From: Chitinophaga sp. YR627
GTDB taxonomy: Bacteria > Bacteroidota > Bacteroidia > Chitinophagales > Chitinophagaceae
Assembly (NCBI RefSeq): GCF_900114995.1
Contig: NZ_FOUX01000006.1
Location: 496,001-560,000, forward strand
DNA: 64,000 bases
Direction: 5' to 3'
Within the stretch, counting starts at the first letter, position 1. Each line of letters starts with the position of its first letter. This document shows positions 20,201 to 30,200 of the stretch, one piece after another. Under the pieces are notes generated by a model. It did not search any database. It saw nothing but the letters and a program-made list of their open reading frames with translations, and was not told the DNA's origin. Position numbers and translations under genes: made by a program.

Positions 20201-21238
20201 AAACTGGGAACCAACTTCAGTAACGTAAAACTGATCAATATGGCCGGTGAACCCATTCCATCTGCCACAAAAGTCTACTTTAAAGGTTCAGGGATTATCA
20301 TCCGAAACCTTTACGGTCCGTCGGAAGATACGACCTACAGCACCTGCTACAAATTCACCGATGAAGATGACAGGATCCTGATAGGTAAGCCGATCAGCAA
20401 CACAAAAGTCTACATCGTCGATACAAACAATGACCTCGTGCCACAGGGACTACCTGGCGAACTGTGTATCTCCGGTGCCGGTCTGGCCAGAGGATACCTG
20501 AACCAGGAAAAGCTGACAGCCGAAAGATTTGTAGCAAATCCGTTTGAACCAGGGGAGCGCATGTACCGTACCGGTGACGTTGCCCGCTGGACATACGATG
20601 GTTACATCGATTATCTCGGCAGAAATGATGACCAGGTGAAGATCCGCGGCTACCGCATCGAACTGGGTGAAATACAACAGGTAATGGTAAGCCACGACAG
20701 CGTACGCGAAGGTGTTATCCTGGCGGTGCCGCTGGAAGGTGGAGAAAAAGAACTGGTAGCATATATCGTATGGGCAGCAGGTGAAGAAGACGCCACATTG
20801 CAACGCTATATGAAAGAAAAGCTGCCGATCTACATGCAACCGGCACACTTTATCACACTGGAGAAAATGCCACTGAACAGCAACGGGAAAATTGATAAAA
20901 AAGCATTGCCCGTTCCGAAACCAGTGGTCGCAATCGCAGCACCTGTACAGGTGAATGCTTCTCCTGTTGAGAAAGAACTGATTGCCATCTGGGAAGAGAT
21001 CCTGCAACGTAAAGGAATTGGCTTATCAGATAACTTCTTCGAAATAGGGGGCCACTCACTGAAAGGTATGCGTGTCCTCGCCAGGATAAACGCCGCATTC
21101 AGCACCCGCTTCACATTAAAAGACATTTTCAGAAAACCAACAGTCGCACAACAGGCCGCAGCGATCGAAGAAAGCCGCCCTGCAGTACTGGCTGTTGAGA
21201 AAGAGGAAATTAATAACCACGAAGAAATAATTATATGA
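8204..21238 (+). CDS. Hybrid PKS-NRPS: KS-ACP-aminotransferase-C*-A*-PCP-(C-A-PCP)x2
   Basis: This 4344-residue protein opens with a ketosynthase (about 30-460) with Cys 205, His 340 and His 380. An AT-free linker ending YPFEPKRCW follows, then an ACP with Ser 682 (GLDSVS). A class III PLP aminotransferase (about 873-1265) has Lys 1107 in YGKISGGG, as in the iturin/mycosubtilin and microcystin families, where it converts a beta-ketone to an amine. Next come a condensation domain with HTIIADG (His 1398, Thr 1399) instead of HH, and an adenylation domain without its core motifs (1713-2130), but PCP Ser 2177 is intact. Two normal modules follow: C (HH 2365), A code D-V-G-E-L-M-S-I-D (Orn/basic-like), PCP Ser 3240; and C (HH 3432), A code D-L-F-N-N-A-L-T-Y (Ala-like), PCP Ser 4285. 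No epimerization domain is seen. The acidic tail may dock to the next protein. Confidence 0.95.
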   Translation: MMNNDIFNMDTGAGKKTSATRQSRIERVSTKDIAIIGMSGKFPMAADLQVFWDNLLRGKDSVGQFPANRMAEVNSYLTAAGMPTLSPEQFREKGFLESIDKFDNKFFGISYKEACLMNPAHRVFLEVVWHAIQDAALSSAKLKGTRTGVYVGFTERNEGYYNLVKEMEPELTSMAHPGNVASILASRISYLLDLKGPAVLVDTACSSSLVAIHTACQALRNGEIDMAIAGGVTLSWLPVKAPEGSGIGIASKGSRARTFDDLADGTVGGEGVAAIMLKPYNAALRDGDQVIALIKGSATNQDGRSIGITAPSVHAQVDVIEKAWQNAGIDPLTISYMEAHGTATNLGDPIEIEAITQAFRKYTRKKQFCAIGAVKTNVGHLDAAAGMAGIIKASLALKNRKLPPTVHFGRPNRRISFETSPVYVNDILQDWTTEQQTPRRCGVSSFGISGTNCHVILEEAPIAEAPALKPTTPLLACLSAKNEQDLLVIAQQTLTALKAMDTYRVEDVCYTLNAGRDHLQYRFALETDSREMLERKLENICQKGLPVVAAMKIEKAQATEAVALLLEEWTKQPSASLLTELSSLYISGAEVNWQVFYTGSKHLSMGLPGYPFEPKRCWITYPEKVTNSTFMDTPQQQPAAQSVATGKERVMSQLRQVIAGVFELTPEEISTTATFLEMGLDSVSIIQVKQLVRSKYNIDITIDTLFNDASTLDALSLYISRQLPPEPVVADIPAAVSVVTASATAPVTAVSVANRSALETIVEQQLKIMADQLKMLTPGAALPVAEQVVTASPVAVAKPIAAPAPVKEKQQQQTTFQWTSTAFQDFDARQRKNLNDFITAFNQKTAASKQHVQQYRAGFANNRNTAHYNKTLKELSYPIIMKSASGARLHDLDGNEYIDMSMGFGVNLLGYNHPVIEKAIREYAGNFFLGPMSDLPGEVAELVHELTGVDRVAFYNSGTEAVMVALRLARAVTGKNKVVMFAGSYHGTFDGVLAQRDMFSGNYNAVPKGAGIPQNMLEDVLLLDYGTDTAMQVIREHAHELAAVLVEPVQSRRPEFQPVAFLQELRALTAEKGVALIFDEIISGFRIHPGGCQHKFGIQADLVTYGKISGGGLPLGIVAGKAAFMHGVDGGGNWQYGDDSHPVFDHRKTFVAGTFCHHPLTMAASRAMLTYLKEQGPALQEILNNRMSALAAELNAFFSQQGLPISIVNFGSLFQIRSSLELSLFFYYLAYKGIYVWEGMTLFISPAHTNEDIAAFVKAIKDTVAEMQEKGFLVSNGQPAITVPSIPLTNEQKRLWFKVTANAQANDAFIARRSFDLEEAVNIPALKEAVSQLVARHEVLQTIRMDGEYLYLQPGLAPEIATDLATATQPFNLAGGPLFRVAAQTQPDGSTRVLFTIHTIIADGWSLNILANELSQLYIAAASNTTISLPAAPSFREYVEWMQAQHISPAAKEAATYWQSQLKETVSAPALPAVSATASAQDSGAGWVWVLTRQHTDAVKKCAQENGISLFMMMLGTFECLLYRLSGQARMVVGIPASGQLLMELPGMVGQCNQILPYIHEVTPSQSFRSFLQDVKQAWLTCYKYQRFSCLDLLQDDNAEDRFPDMKIVFNMDPALRNVEVEDIQDDTISEKTGENKYDFFLNVIEAGGLLRLHFQFNRNYYPEKIVRAWIDSFNALLYAAVQNPDKTIAELPVTAFQAPVIPVNIPAVQTRLSLHTLLEQKAASLQEKVALSYNGNTYTYQYINHIAGCFAGYLQRKGFGKGQTVAVQTTGIFETLLVVLAVLKAGSTYTLQATEQDDLLMISDELFLKWLARQKPGMNNYLNTDLSDTAAAKKAAGVQLSHRHLVDYLTELNRKTFAASANEGYEVITEGIEPNIWTDIILAGWLSGQHVKVYQQYDNAINTGNIFLDKHNWAKNILLNDRISPEEESSLFIIATTPLTDQHIRRWEYKAADGAQAAYFYAPAGAPQLLSLSALSNPDATTAAGVWPVKQPLNDIRYFIQDATGNVLPHGVYGTLLVQLADTYWYSGINARLLGEGEIGIDSFAKQDTDSKTCLSEMIQLYTGITDVRISDTYESAYLITDQFDAATLPQLMQYLHDAGVPEQYQPSRYGTVSPLALNAAGGFDTAAVKSLSVAGAGTLNADPVEEKVIALFRRLFTSRKFFTIDDNFFALGGNSISGIKLLSWIYKEWGIKLDIAALFESPAVKQLAALIRKSSYGAFTRIERLPEAEDYEVSHAQKRLWILNQNENESLAYNMSSTYVLQEGFDKTAFEKALLTLVARHEILRTTLIDKDGDLRQRVHAPGELPVGLVVTDLRQDPDREKRAMEIAIQERNTTFDFENGPLLRARLLEVEDNRSIFIFTLHHIVSDGWSKEILTSEVLNLYHAYSQNQPVDLPVLPVQYKDYAAWQNAQIGQGEAATARNYWLKKFSGDLPVLELPADYPRPSVRSQNGANSAVLLDGDTVQRIISLANQQECTLFTFLFATIKVLLYKYSGQEDIIIGLPVSGRDHPDIEKLVGLFVHTLPIRTTFKGGDNFGSFLQNVKQQMMDAYRHQVYPVDQLVEDLSVSWEISRRPLFDVIVNWPDIDNGIVKEEEEDMLPAHSYSVARNNSMFDLSFSFTQMPENSLELNINFNTDIYAAASVQRMLEHFVQLLQSILKDTTQPVDKLTYLSAADTTTLLDFSGEGKLTVPQPDLVSLFESVVQRYGKQPALRHNDQVLSYKQLNTLANQLADYLVQEYGVLPGDRIGIMAERDTWMVAAVLAVLKTGAAYIPIDPEYAPDRVAYMIGDSGINVLISGAGTPEQLSADIKVLDLSVFSKKAKQYSGDNRPYKPGTDSLAYIVYTSGSTGNPKGVMIGHKELLGLWSSLEKGYNLDTFDVRVLQVASFSFDVFFGDMLRSIFRGGVMTICPSAVYFDLPAFYELISNSKVNLLESTPGLLLPLLDYVYEEGKDISFLKILIMGSDVLSVEDYRKVHERFGHTGLRIINSYGTTETTIDSGFYEGLGTDLRPIGYVPVGRPLENTRMYVLDKHLQLCGIGITGELCIGGAGVGRGYWGKPDLTRQRYTENPFAAGERLYRTGDLARWTAAGNLEFLGRGDNQVKIRGYRIELGEVESVLQSYSGVREAVVLAEELKGSGKQLVSYIVWQEETDEQGLKDWMRRKLPVYMHPSYYMTMERLPLTANGKVDRKQLPLPEVVSANVYEAPRDEVEAKLVKIWEEILQREGIGINDNFFDLGGHSLKGIRVLWRIRKELGVEISFSDIFKYSRIADLATLVANARVVTAARTPLQQLEQQPRYALSHGQLRMWILGQMEESRTAYNMCMSFELRDTVDEQALEKAFQQLIARHEILRTVFVNDEEGVWQQILTPESFGFKITKEDIIGLDLGQQQQRLAELSASEVHYCFDLSRGPLLRAHLLQMKEQFNVLLINMHHIISDGWSIEVMMEELTNVYEGLVSGNPVVLEPLRTQYKDYAAQQNKLLNGPEIVTYRDYWMNQFSGELPVLNMPVDNTRPAVRSYKGASVRGVLNRQDTRLLQGMVQRQPDKSMFMVLLACTYALLYRYTGQEDIVLGVLVAGREHDDLLDQIGLYVNTLALRTRFNGNESFDNLLENVQDGLLGAFEHQVYPFDLLLEDLNITGDRSRSPLFDILITYKKEEYDEAVVVRTDGKKEEEVHMNDLQREDSNISKFDMTISFREEKGGIYLSINYRTDIFAEQRMQQMLGHLQEMMRSVSYGMDKPVSAMQYLTAGERTLLLEQMNDTAADYPRNKTIQALVEEAVVRTPEKIAVLHEETSITYDELNRSANRLAHYLMEKHGIGAGKIVGVLVERSEKMIICLLAILKTGAAYVPIDPEYPEERINYIIADSKPDVILRDNDLDPVILWSNKYSDANPDVQTDTSDLAYLIYTSGSTGRPKGVSLMHRNAVSFIDWCQQEFKDDTFETVFALTSYCFDLSIFEMFYTLSVGKKVLVLKSVVDMQKYIERVPDVLLNTVPSVIDSLIKLGTNFSNVKLINMAGEPIPSATKVYFKGSGIIIRNLYGPSEDTTYSTCYKFTDEDDRILIGKPISNTKVYIVDTNNDLVPQGLPGELCISGAGLARGYLNQEKLTAERFVANPFEPGERMYRTGDVARWTYDGYIDYLGRNDDQVKIRGYRIELGEIQQVMVSHDSVREGVILAVPLEGGEKELVAYIVWAAGEEDATLQRYMKEKLPIYMQPAHFITLEKMPLNSNGKIDKKALPVPKPVVAIAAPVQVNASPVEKELIAIWEEILQRKGIGLSDNFFEIGGHSLKGMRVLARINAAFSTRFTLKDIFRKPTVAQQAAAIEESRPAVLAVEKEEINNHEEIII
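12068..14640 (+). other. Apparently inactive C-A didomain within the hybrid synthetase
   Basis: The C domain carries His-Thr where HHxxxDG requires two histidines; the second His is the catalytic one. The following A domain keeps the A1-A2 region (VLAVLKAGSTYTLQ) but has no TSGSTGxPKG, NxYGPTE, YRTGD or NGKVDR. Worn remnants such as KKAAGVQLSHRHLV and FYAPAGA mark where some stood. It is about 100 residues shorter than its neighbours. The reading frame is intact over the whole stretch, so this is decay of function, not a frameshift. Confidence 0.85.
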
Positions 21239-24200
21239 GTATAGCTGCGTTAATGACCGCACTGGATGATCTTAGGGTTGAACTTACCCTGACGGGCGAT
21301 GATCAGTTGAAGATCATCGCACCGCAGGGAAGTATAGGACCGAATCTCATTGAACAGATCAGGGAACATAAAGAAGCCCTGATCCGCTCACTGAAGGCCG
21401 GTAAGGAAGCCGCAGAGATCCGTCGTATCCCGGCGGCACCGCTGTATGAGGTGTCTCATGCACAACGTCGCCTGTGGATATTGCAACAGCTGGATGACAG
21501 CCGTTGCGCCTACAACGTCTGCATTGGTTATGAACTGAATGGAGCGCTTGACAGAAACAGTCTGAAACAGGCATTTCATATGCTGGTCAACAGACATGAA
21601 ATACTGCGGACAGTATTTGTCAGTGATACCGCCGGTTTATGGCAGAAAGTGCTGGGCACAGACGCAGCTGGATTTAATATTATAGATATTTCCCTGGAAG
21701 GTAAGGATGAAATTGATCAGCAGCAACAGATCGAAGCCCTGTCTGACCAGCTATGGAGATATGCGTTTGACCTGGCAAAAGGCCCGCTCTTACGTGTACA
21801 ACTGGTAACGATGGGAGAAAATCGCCACGTGCTGCTGATGGGTATGCATCATATCATTTCCGATGGCTGGTCCATGGAGATCATGATGAACGAACTGGTA
21901 ACACTATATGGTGTAGCCAGCACGGGTGCCGATGCACCGGAAGACCTGCGCATTCAGTACAGGGACTTCTCTTACTGGCAGAACCGCCTGTTTGAAAGTC
22001 CGCGTATGCAGGCGCATGATCGCTATTGGAAAGAGCAGATGTCAGGTGAAATTCCCTTGCTTGATATCGCTACCGACCAGCCAAGACCCGCCCATAAATC
22101 TTATGCGGGTGCTACGAAAACAATATGGTTCGACGCAGCGGAAACAGCGGACTTAAAAGCGATGCTCCGCACACAGCACGGCGCCAGCATGTTCATGGCT
22201 TTGACCGCCTGCGTAAATACCCTGTTGTTCCGCTACACTGGTCAGGAAGATATTATCCTGGGTACCCCTGTAGCAGGTAGAAACACAGAAGCACTTGCCG
22301 GTCAGATCGGCTGTTATGTCAATACACTGGCACTGCGTACCCGCTTTAATGGTAATGAAGGATTTAATGCCCTGCTCGACAAGGTGAAAGAGGTAATATT
22401 GAATGCCTATGAGCACGAAGTATACCCCTTTGATAAACTTGTAGAAGAACTCGGACTGGTGACTGACCCCAGCCGCTCCGCCTTATTTGATGTGCTGATC
22501 AGCTATCGTAAAATAGACGAAAGTACACCCGCGAACGATGCAGAAGAGATAGTCGCAGATGATGATGAACTGAAAGTACGTGAATTCGTAGGCGGAGATC
22601 GTGAAAGCAGCAAATTTGACCTCACATTTAATTTCGAAGAATACAGTGATGCACTATGGCTGGGCATCAACTACAGCACTATGCTCTTTTCCCGGCAGCG
22701 TATCGATCGCATGTTGCATCACTTTAAAGCACTGCTGATCGCCGTTAGTAAAAATATATCGCAGCCGCTTTCCGCCATCACTTTCCTTTCTCAGGAAGAA
22801 ACAAGCCTTCTCCTGAATAAAGTAGATGCGGAGCCCTTAACAGGCGAAGCACAAACATTACCGGCGCTCTTCGAACAACAGGCAGCCCTTACTCCTGATC
22901 ACATTGCGCTGGTAGCAGAAGGTAACAGCATTACTTATCGTCAGCTGAACCAGGATGCTGATAAGATCGCGGCCGGTCTGATCAACAGACTGGGCGTAAA
23001 GGCAGGCGATATAGTCGCAATAAAGATGGAACGTACAACTGCTGCCATTACTGCTTTACTCGGTATTCTCAAAGCAGGAGCAGCCTACCTGCCCATCGAT
23101 ACCGAATATCCGGAAGAACGTATCAGCTACATGCTGGAAGATAGTAATGCGCGTGTCGTGCTCACAGAAGAACTGTGCGCGGTACTGATAGCAGCAGAAG
23201 AGAACAGCATTCTCACGAATACAGCAATAACAGGCAACAGCCTCGCATATATCATCTATACATCCGGTTCTACCGGTGCGCCTAAAGGCGTCATGATCGA
23301 ACACAGATCGGTACTGCACCTAATGGCAGGTTTGCGCAGTGAAATGCAGCTCCAGGCAGACTGGCAATATCTGTTAACCGCCTCGCTGTCATTCGACGCC
23401 GCTGTTAAACAGATCTTTATTCCCCTCACAATAGGCGCCACCCTGCACCTTTGCAGGGATACCACAGATGTTAACGCGCTATTGAAATATATCAGGCAGC
23501 AACATATCAATGTCATGCATGCCATGCCCATGTTATGGAAAGCGATACTGGCAGAAATTGCAGGCACAGGTGATGCGCCCTCCCTGTGCTGTCTTTCATC
23601 CGGTGGTGACGAACTGGATAAAGAATGCATGCAGGAAATGAAACGCCGTTTTCCGCAGGCCGCTATATACAACACATATGGGCCTACTGAGATCTGCGTA
23701 AATGCGCTGACTTACGACTTACAACAGCCAGGCGTGCAAACGCCGCTGCTGGGAAAATGTCTGCCCGGTTATCGTGCCTATATTGTGGACAGGCACGGCA
23801 ATCTGATGCCGGAAGGCTACCCGGGTGAATTATGCATTGCTGGTACAGGCCTGGCGCGGGGTTATCTTGGCAGGGAGCAGCTGACGCAGGAGCGTTTTGT
23901 AGCTGATCCATACAATCGCGGGGCGCTGATGTATATGACAGGAGACCTTGTTCGCCGGGCCTGGGACGGCAATATCGAATTCCTCGGCCGTAATGACCAT
24001 CAGGTAAAGATCCGCGGCTACCGTATCGAAATCGGTGAAGTAGAACGTATCGTTACTCAGTTCGAAGGTGTACTTGCGGCAGTAGTAGCTGCCTGGCAGT
24101 CGCCGGCGGGTGAAAAAGAACTGGTATGTTATACCGTATGGCAGGCGGATGCGGACGAAGCTGGTCTGCGTGCACACCTGCAGCATTTCCTGCCACGTTA

Positions 24201-27200
24201 CATGCATCCCGGTTATTATGTAACACTCGAGACATTACCACTCAACGGAAATGGTAAAGTAGAGCGTAAACACTTACCTGCCCCGTTACAGGAAGTAACA
24301 GGCACGCGCTACGAAGCACCTCGTAATGAGCAGGAAGCCCACCTGGTAACTATCTGGGAAGAAACACTTCAGCGTAAAGGAATTGGTATAAACGACAATT
24401 TCTTCGAACTGGGTGGACATTCTCTGAAAGGTATGCGCATGTTATCGCGCATACGCCAGGAGTTTGGCGTGGATATTCCTTTCAGGGAACTGTTTCTGCA
24501 TGCGACTATCGCCGGACTAAGCGCCTGGATCCAGCCGGAAAATATCATTGCGCCGGCTACCGACGATGCACCGGTAGCATTACCTCCTGCTGATAAATAC
24601 ACCTTATCCCATGCGCAACAACGTCTCTGGATACTGGATAAACTGGAAGAAAGCGTAACCGCTTACAATATCTTCACCGGCTACGAATTAAAAGGCAGCC
24701 TGGATATTACCGCACTCGATGCCGCCTTCCGCCAGTTACAGGAACGCCATGAAATACTGCGCACCGTCTTCAGAAGTGACGAAGAAGGCCCCTGGCAGTA
24801 TATATTATCACAGGAAGAAAGCGGATTCAAAATGGTCTATACCGACCTCTCCGCAAAAGGTGTCTCCGCTCAGCACAAAAAACTGACGGCGATTACCAAT
24901 GAAGAAAAAGAACATCGCTTTGAACTGGACCTTGGTCCGCTCTTCAGAGTACAACTCATACGCCTGTCAGCTATACAACACGTATTGCTGCTGAACATGC
25001 ACCACATTATCACAGACGGCTGGTCCCAGGAAGTATTGATGCAGGACCTGGTTGCTTTTTACACAGCGGCCGTACTACAGACTACCCCCGATCTGCCAGC
25101 CCTCGCTGTACAGTACAAAGACTACGCCGCCTGGCAGCGTAAACAGCTGACTGGTATACCCGCTGTAAAACATGCCGCCTATTGGCGCGAACAGCTGCGT
25201 AACCTGCCGGTACTGGAACTGCCGGAAGACTATACCCGCCCGCCACTGAAAACGTTCAATGGTGCAACCCTGCAGACCTGGCTGGACGGTGATGATTATA
25301 AAACATTGCAGCAATGTGTACACAACCATAACGGTGTATCTATGTTCATGCTGCTGATCGCCGCACTGAAAGCACTTTGCTACCGTTACACCGGACAGGA
25401 GGACATTGTACTAGGCACACCGATCGCAGGTCGCGACCACGTCGCGCTCTTCGGACAGGTAGGTTTCTTCGTCAATACCCTCGTACTGCGTACCGCTTTC
25501 GATGGTAAAGGCACCTTCGATAACCTGCTGGAGAAAGTACAGGATACCTTGCTGGATGCCTATGAACATCAGTTCTATCCTTTTGATAAATTACTGGAAG
25601 ACCTGAAGATCACACCGGATCGTAGCCGCTCTGCCTTATTTGATGTAATGGTATCCTATGCTGCTGTAAATAAAGGATACGGTGACCAGGCAGCTGATGA
25701 ATTGCAGGTGATGGAGTACGAAATGGGAGAATTCAACATGAGTAAGTTCGACCTGACCGTACACTTCACCGACTATACCGATCAACTGGCCATCGCCATT
25801 AATTATAACACAGACCTGTTTGCTGCGTCACGTATCAATGCCATGCTCGGTCATCTCAGCCGCCTGCTCCTCGCGGTCGCTGAAACGCCTGAACTGCCAT
25901 TGTCCCGGATCGCCTACCTCGGTGAAGAAGAACAGCAACAACTGGTACACACCTTTAACAATACAACAACTGTCTACGACAGACAGTCAACAATACAGCA
26001 CCTGTTTGAAGAACAGGTCGCACGTAATGGAGAGGCCACAGCCGTAATATTCGGTGACACACAACTGAGTTATACCGCCCTGAATGACCTGGCTGATAAA
26101 GCAGCCCTGACATTACAGCAACAACACAACGTAACAAACGGATCACTGGTAGGCCTCATGATGGATCGCTCCGACCGCCTGATCGTTAGTTTGCTGGGTA
26201 TTCTGAAAGCAGGCGCTGCTTACATCCCCATCGATCCATCTTATCCGGCTGAACGCATCCGGTATATGCTGGAGGATAGTAATCCCGCTGTACTCATCTC
26301 TGATAACCCACTAGCCGCCCACGTAGCCGGTGAGACATCGCTGCTGACTTATCAGCAGCTAACCACGCAGGAGAGCATAGAGAATAACGGATGTACTATA
26401 TTCCGGACGCCTGGTGCTACAGATCTGGCTTATATCATCTACACTTCCGGTTCTACCGGCCGCCCTAAAGGCGTGATGGTAGAACACCGGTCCGTGATTA
26501 ACCTGTGCAACTGGCACAAACAGTCATTCGGACTCGATGGTACATCCCGCTCAACAATATATGCAGGCGTTGCATTTGACGCATTAGGCTGGGAAATATG
26601 GCCATATCTGCTCTCAGGTGGATGTATCTACCCTGTAAGTGCTGAATATCGTACAGACGCTAATCTCTTACAGACATTCATCGATCGCAATAATATTACC
26701 CATGCGTTTGTGCCCACCGCCTTATATGAAGAACTGGGAGGCCGCCTCTCACAGCGTCAGGATGATAACCTGAAGCTGCTGGTAGGAGGAGACAGACTAA
26801 ACAAAGTATACCCCGGCGCTACCTTGATCAACAACTACGGACCTACAGAAAGCACCGTAGTCGCAACCTCCGGTATCTGCGCAGTAGATGGTAAAATAAC
26901 GATCGGTAAGCCCGTTGGTAATACCCGTATTTACATCGTTGACAATAACCTTCAACTGGTCCCTGTCGGATATCCCGGAGAACTATGCATCGCAGGTGAA
27001 GGTCTCGCCCGCGGTTATCTCGGCAGAGAAGAACTGACCAGAGAAAAATTCATAGACAATCCTTTTGAACCAGGTCAACGCATGTACAAAACCGGCGACC
27101 TGGCCAGATGGACAGCCGACGGAAATATAGAGTTCATGGGCCGCAATGATCATCAGGTCAAAATCCGCGGCTTCCGTATCGAAACCGGTGAAATAGAACA

Positions 27201-30200
27201 GCTGATACAACAATACCCCGGCATCGCTGAGGTACTGGTGACCACCTGGGAACCTTCACCAATTGAAAAGGAGCTGGTAGCTTACCTCGTATGGAAAGAC
27301 AATGCAGATGAACAGGGACTGCGCAAATGGCTGGACCTGCAACTGCCAAGATATATGCACCCTGCGGTGTATGTAATGCTGGACAGAATGCCGCTCACCG
27401 GCAATGGGAAAGTGGACCGCCAGCAGCTGCCCCTGCCGCAACAGGAAGTAAAAGCAGCCCGCTATGAAGGCGCCGCCAGCGATGCACAACAACAACTGAT
27501 CAATATATGGGAGTCCATTCTGCAACGTAAAGGAATCGGTATCCATGACAATTTCTTCGACCTGGGTGGCCACTCGCTGAAAGGCATGCGCATGCTCTGG
27601 AAAGTACAACAGGAATTTGGCGTAGATATTCCATTCCATGAACTGTTCAGCCATGCCACAATCAGTGGCCTGTCCGGACTCCTGTTTGGCGAACAACAAC
27701 AGAAAACACTGACCCTGGAGCCGGTAGCGATACAGGACAAATACGAACTCTCTCATGCGCAGAAACGTCTCTGGATATTGGAACTGCTGGAAGAAAGTGC
27801 CGGTGCCTATAACATCGTCGCAGATCACACGATCCACGGAGCGATCAACCTGCCGGCACTGGAAACAGCCTTCAAAGCACTGATTGAACGGCATGAAATA
27901 TTACGAACCGTATTCAGTAGCGACGAAGAAACGCAATGGCAACACGTATTGCCGGCCGCACAGCTGCCCTGCAATATGCAGTTCACAGATTTGAGTGCAT
28001 ATGACACCGGCATGCAGGACCGCCTGTTAGACGATCTCCGCGATGCGGAAAGATATTTCAGATTCAATCTTGAAAAAGGACCGCTGTTCAGAATACAGGT
28101 CATACAGCTCAGCGCAACACGCTACCATATCCTAATGAATCTGCACCATATTATCGCAGACGGTTGGTCAATGGAGGTATTGCGCACCGAACTGGAACAG
28201 CTGTATGCCGGTAAAGGGCTGGCGCCCTTACCAGTACAATACAGAGACTACGCCGCCTGGCATAATAAACAGATCAGCCTTGATGATACACACAGCAGCT
28301 ACTGGAAAACACAGTTATCAGATAGTATCCCGGTATTGGAACTACCAACAGATTATACCCGCCCGGCTATCAAAACTTACAATGGCAACATTGAAAGTGC
28401 CTGGCTGACAAAGGAAACATACGATGGCTTACAGGCCTGTCTGCAAAACACAAAAGGTGCAAACATCTTTATGCTGCTGGTAGCAGGTTTGAAAGCATTA
28501 TTGCACAGATATACAGGACAGGAAGATATTGTACTGGGAACTGTCGTAGCCGGCCGCGACCATGAATACCTGTCCGGACAGATTGGATTCTATGTTAATA
28601 CGCTGGTACTGCGTACGCGGTTCAGCGCTGAAAATACTTTCGGTGAACTGTTACAGGAAGTTCAGCAGGTAATGCTGGATGCCTACACTCACCAGGCCTA
28701 TCCTTTTGACAAACTGGTTGAAGACCTCGACCTGGCTGCCGACCGAAGCCGGTCTCCTTTGTTTGATGTGATGGTATCCTACGCAAAGAGATCGGAATCG
28801 GTGGCAGGTGAAGAAAGTAATACAGCAGATCAGTCCTTTAAAATGACAGGCAGCGGAACCGGACGGGTCATTGTCAGCAAATTTGATATGACCGTTCATT
28901 TCGCAGAACACGAAAGTGGTGTTGAAATATCTGTAGTACACAATACTGATATATTCAGCAAACAAAGGATCAGAAGAATGCTGGCGCACATGCAGGAATT
29001 ATTCGCTGCCATCAGCAACAATACCAGCATGCCGTTATCTGTAATTCCTTACACAACCGCAAATGAACGTAATACACTCGATGCATTTGGTTATAGTGGT
29101 TACACATCATATCCTGCCAGACACACCTTACATAGCCTGTTTGAGAAGCAGGTGCAACGTAAAGGCGACAGTCCGGCAGTGGTTTATGAAGATCAGATAC
29201 TGTCCTACACTGAACTGAACCGGGAATCTGATCAGGTAGCCAGCTACCTGCGCAGCGTCTACGGGGTACAACCTGGCGACCTGGTAGGATTGATGATGAC
29301 ACGCTCCGCACGCCTGATGGTCTGTTTACTCGGTATACTGAAAGCCGGTGCTGCATATGTACCCATTGACCCGGAATATCCTGCAGACCGTATCCAATAC
29401 ATGCTGGAAGATAGTCAGCCAAGGGTAGTGATCACAGATACAGACCTTGCAGCCGAACTGACAGCAAGCGCCGAAGTAATGCACGCCGTAGCCGAGTGGG
29501 AATTGTTATCCTACTATCATGATGATATAAAAGTGCCGGTTGACAGTCATTCGCTGGCATATATCATCTACACATCCGGCTCTACCGGTCGCCCGAAAGG
29601 CGCAATGGTACCACATCATGCAGTGATCAATCTCTGTACATGGCTGGACGAAAGTATATATGCGCCGCATGAAGGCAACCTTACCGCCATGCTGACCGCC
29701 TCTGTTAATTTCGATGCCTCTGTACAACAATTGTTCGCACCATTACTTTCCGGTGCAAAACTGCTGATGATCAGCGAAACAGATCGTCGCAATGCGGAAA
29801 CATATATCCGCCGCTTAAAAGAACAACAGGTCTCCGTAATTGATATCACGCCCGGCTACCTGCGCGTCCTGCTGGAGGTATTGAAAGGAACGGGTACGAA
29901 AGATCTGCATTTACAATACGTCCTGGTGGGAGGTGAGGCGCTGCCTGCGGAAGAACGTGCCCTTTTCCACCAGGTTTTTCAGGGCAAAACACAACTGATC
30001 AATGTATACGGGGTAACAGAAGCAACTGTCAATTCCACTTATGAAGTGGTAGACGCAGATAGCAACAATAGCCTCAGCATTGGCCGCCCCCTGAAAAACA
30101 CCCGCATCTATATATTTGATAAAAACAGGCGTCCTGCGGGCATCGGTATCCCTGGCGAACTGTGTATCGGTGGGGTAGGTGTCGGACTCGGATATCTTAA

